NCBI RefSeq assembly: GCF_029689945.1
Contig: NZ_CP121451.1
Location: 4,774,001 to 4,838,000 of the forward strand
DNA: 64,000 nt
Direction: 5' to 3'
DNA from: Paenibacillus amylolyticus
GTDB taxonomy: Bacteria; Bacillota; Bacilli; Paenibacillales; Paenibacillaceae
Position 1 is the first letter of the stretch, and each line of letters opens with the position of its first letter. The notes beneath the pieces are model-generated. The model made no database searches, had not been told where the DNA came from, and was given only the letters and a program-made list of their open reading frames with translations. A program made the position numbers and the translations under genes. Of the stretch, positions 62,019-64,000 are shown in pieces.

Positions 62019-62906
62019 CTATTCCTTGACTGCTCCGAGCATCATTCCCGAGATAAAGTATCTCTGAACGATGGGATAGATCAGTACGATAGGTAATGTG
62101 GTTATGACGATGGTGGCCAACTGCACGCCCTTCGTCGTTGTTTCAATTACAGCCGAACCCCCGACATTTTGCATGGATTGGGTCTGCGACTGCACGATAA
62201 TCTCATACAGCATCATCTGAAGTGGATACAATGATTGATCGGTAATGTATAGCTTGGTTGTCATGAAGTCGTTCCACTGCCCCACTCCATTAAATAGCGC
62301 AATTGTAGCCATGGCAGGCATGGAGAGTGGAATGAAGATTTTGAGGAAAATATGCCAATCCCCTGCACCGTCAATCTTCGCCGACTCTTCGAGGGAATCC
62401 GGTACGTTACGGAAGAAATTCATGAGAATCACGACATCATAGAAGCTGAACAACGCCGGAATAATGTACACCCAGAAGCTGTTAAGCAAGCCGAGTGATT
62501 TGATCAACAGATAGGTCGGAATCATGCCTCCCGAGAAAAACATGGTAATAACACCCATGGCAACGTATAATTTGCGGCCTCTTATGTACTTTTTGCTCAG
62601 ACCATAGCCCACCATGGCACAAAAGAACACATGTGTAACCACACCAATCGTTGTTTTGGATACCGATATGAAGAAGGCCTGCCAGATGCCCTGATCATTG
62701 AATACCGCTCTGTAATTCTCCAGCGAGAATTCCGGTGACCAGAAGATGAACCCACCTTCCGCCAACGCTTTCCCCGAGCTAAAGGAAGAGATGATGACAT
62801 TCCAGAGAGGAACCAGAATAACGACCGTACAGATGATTAACAAAATGATGTTTAAGGTATCAAAGATCCGACTATCCAGATCTTCTTTTGCCACCTTTCC
62901 ATTCAC
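62019..62906 (-). CDS. ABC sugar permease, LplC/YtcP type
   Basis: 295 residues, GTG start with AAGGAGG. Six predicted helices. The EAA-type loop reads LEESAKIDGAGDWHIFLKIFIPLSMPAMAT. It forms the importer with the LplB-type permease encoded 16 bases upstream, together with the downstream family 1 binding protein. No ATPase gene is in the window; a shared MsmX-like ATPase is usual for this group. Confidence 0.92.
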   Translation of the reverse strand: MNGKVAKEDLDSRIFDTLNIILLIICTVVILVPLWNVIISSFSSGKALAEGGFIFWSPEFSLENYRAVFNDQGIWQAFFISVSKTTIGVVTHVFFCAMVGYGLSKKYIRGRKLYVAMGVITMFFSGGMIPTYLLIKSLGLLNSFWVYIIPALFSFYDVVILMNFFRNVPDSLEESAKIDGAGDWHIFLKIFIPLSMPAMATIALFNGVGQWNDFMTTKLYITDQSLYPLQMMLYEIIVQSQTQSMQNVGGSAVIETTTKGVQLATIVITTLPIVLIYPIVQRYFISGMMLGAVKE

Positions 62907-62922
62907 GCGGGATGCCTCCTTC

Positions 62923-63912
62923 TTACAACACAGATTGATTATCGTTTAATTTGCTTGTGATTTTGTTCGCCGTGACGAGCAGAATGACAGAGATGATCGA
63001 GACACCCAAGCCAACGGCCGTGGCATAAGAAAAGTCTCCCTGCGACATCCCCATACGATAGACGTATGAGTTAATGACTTCCGCTTTGTCGCGGTTTTGG
63101 GAATTCATGAGAACCAGGGTCTGATCCAGATTCGACCCCAATAAACCGCTTACAGTTAGAATCAGATTGAGGCTGATGATGGAGCGCATATTAGGTAATG
63201 TGATATTCCAGATTTGTCTGAGACGGCTTGCTCCATCGATTTTGGCAGCTTCATAATACGTAGGATCAATCTTTGCCATGATCGCCAGATACAGAATCGT
63301 TCCCCAGCCTGCCTCTTTCCAGATATCCGATAAGGTAGCAATCCACCAATACTTGCCTGCATCCAGCAAAATGTTCTGCGGTTGCGAGATTACTCCCAGG
63401 CTAAGTAACAACTGATTAAATAAGCCCGTTGTTGAAAACCAGGTGATCAGCATTCCCCCAAGTACGATCCAGGACAAAAAGTGAGGTAAATATGAAACCG
63501 TTTGCACGAACTTCTTGAATCGTCCGCTGTTTAACTCATAGATCATGATCGCCAGAATAATGGGAATGACGAAGCCGATCCCCAGTTTCAGAAAACTGAT
63601 CCCGAGTGTATTCACGACTGCATCCCAGAAGTATTTGTCAGACAAGATGATTCTGAAATTGTCCAGTCCTACCCAGGGAGCCGTGGCCAGTGTATCAATG
63701 ACCGTGTAATTTTTGAAAGCAATTGTCAAACCGTAGATCGGGATATAACAGAAAATAATCATAAAGATAATGCCAGGGATAATCATCGATTGAATCTCCC
63801 ATTGTCTTCGATAATCCACTACGAATGCTTTGACCCGTTGTCCGACAGGCTTCTTTCCATTGGGATTTATCGTGTTTTTACCGGTTGATGGTTCTACGGC
63901 TAATTTATCCAC
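62923..63912 (-). CDS. ABC sugar permease, LplB/YteP type
   Basis: 329 residues from the GTG at 63912 (GGAGGGGAG upstream); an ORF to 63972 lacks a site and is not the real start. The N-terminal 40 residues are polar, followed by six helices; the family motif GLTIAFKNYTVIDTLATAPWVGL and EAA-type loop YEAAKIDGASRLRQIWNITLPN are present. It is the first gene of the four-gene transport and GH30 operon; its promoter is close to 63913-64000, only partly in the window. Confidence 0.92.
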   Translation of the reverse strand: MDKLAVEPSTGKNTINPNGKKPVGQRVKAFVVDYRRQWEIQSMIIPGIIFMIIFCYIPIYGLTIAFKNYTVIDTLATAPWVGLDNFRIILSDKYFWDAVVNTLGISFLKLGIGFVIPIILAIMIYELNSGRFKKFVQTVSYLPHFLSWIVLGGMLITWFSTTGLFNQLLLSLGVISQPQNILLDAGKYWWIATLSDIWKEAGWGTILYLAIMAKIDPTYYEAAKIDGASRLRQIWNITLPNMRSIISLNLILTVSGLLGSNLDQTLVLMNSQNRDKAEVINSYVYRMGMSQGDFSYATAVGLGVSIISVILLVTANKITSKLNDNQSVL

Positions 63913-64000
63913 GTTCTTTTGCTCCCCTCCATCTTGTAATGACCATAAAAACGTTTTTATTTTTCGACACAAAATCCCCTTTGTTTGTACTTGTGTAAAA

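Overview
The window looks like a chromosomal segment of a Paenibacillus-type Firmicute. It is moderate in GC, has strong GGAGG ribosome-binding sites with frequent TTG/GTG starts, and carries spore-surface genes (BclB-like collagen protein, CgeB-like and WbsX-like glycosyl enzymes, YheC/YheD-type ATP-grasp), AraC regulators and CUT1 sugar ABC transporters. No rRNA, tRNA, CRISPR array, phage or insertion sequence was seen.

Layout. 1-7.5 kb: a partial membrane-protein gene, two paralogous alpha/beta hydrolases, an OmpR-type two-component pair, an acetyltransferase, and a divergent TetR / DHA2 drug-efflux pair. 7.6-10.1 kb: an FAD amine oxidase-like gene coupled to a small coiled-coil protein, and an AraC regulator. 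10.1-16.4 kb: a six-gene minus-strand operon (glycosyltransferase, class III aminotransferase, zinc dehydrogenase, MFS exporter, DUF1349 protein, HAD phosphatase) that resembles an amino-sugar or small-molecule pathway I cannot name. 16.7-22.4 kb: TetR, an Lsa-type ABC-F protein with an upstream short ORF, acetyltransferases, a pentapeptide-repeat protein and an Asp23 protein. 22.5-30.5 kb: a peptide uptake and hydrolysis operon (FadR-type regulator, M20 amidohydrolase, DppA-, DppB- and DppC-like transporter parts, S9 peptidase, unknown). 30.7-34.7 kb: a glycosyltransferase, and two Gfo/Idh/MocA dehydrogenases flanking an AraC regulator. 35.1-43.9 kb: an alpha-mannoside locus (GntR-LacI hybrid regulator, GH125, SBP, two permeases, GH38). 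44-50.4 kb: YheC/YheD and a very large S8 protease preceded by a 33-codon ORF. 51.2-58.9 kb: a small secreted orphan, the BclB-like collagen protein, GH29 fucosidase with AraC, and WbsX and CgeB-like genes beside a 12-residue-repeat protein. 59-64 kb: a GH30 hydrolase with an LplABC/YtcQ-type transporter.

Functional themes are glycan scavenging (GH38, GH125, GH29, GH30, each with its own transporter or regulator), peptide scavenging, antibiotic tolerance, and spore-surface glycoprotein decoration.

A caution applies to the whole window. At least 20 apparent single-base frameshifts interrupt 18 otherwise well-conserved genes, mostly at short homopolymers. Seventeen are missing bases and three are extra bases. 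This looks far more like residual sequencing or assembly error than gene decay. Such genes are given here as one feature over the full span, with the break position stated.
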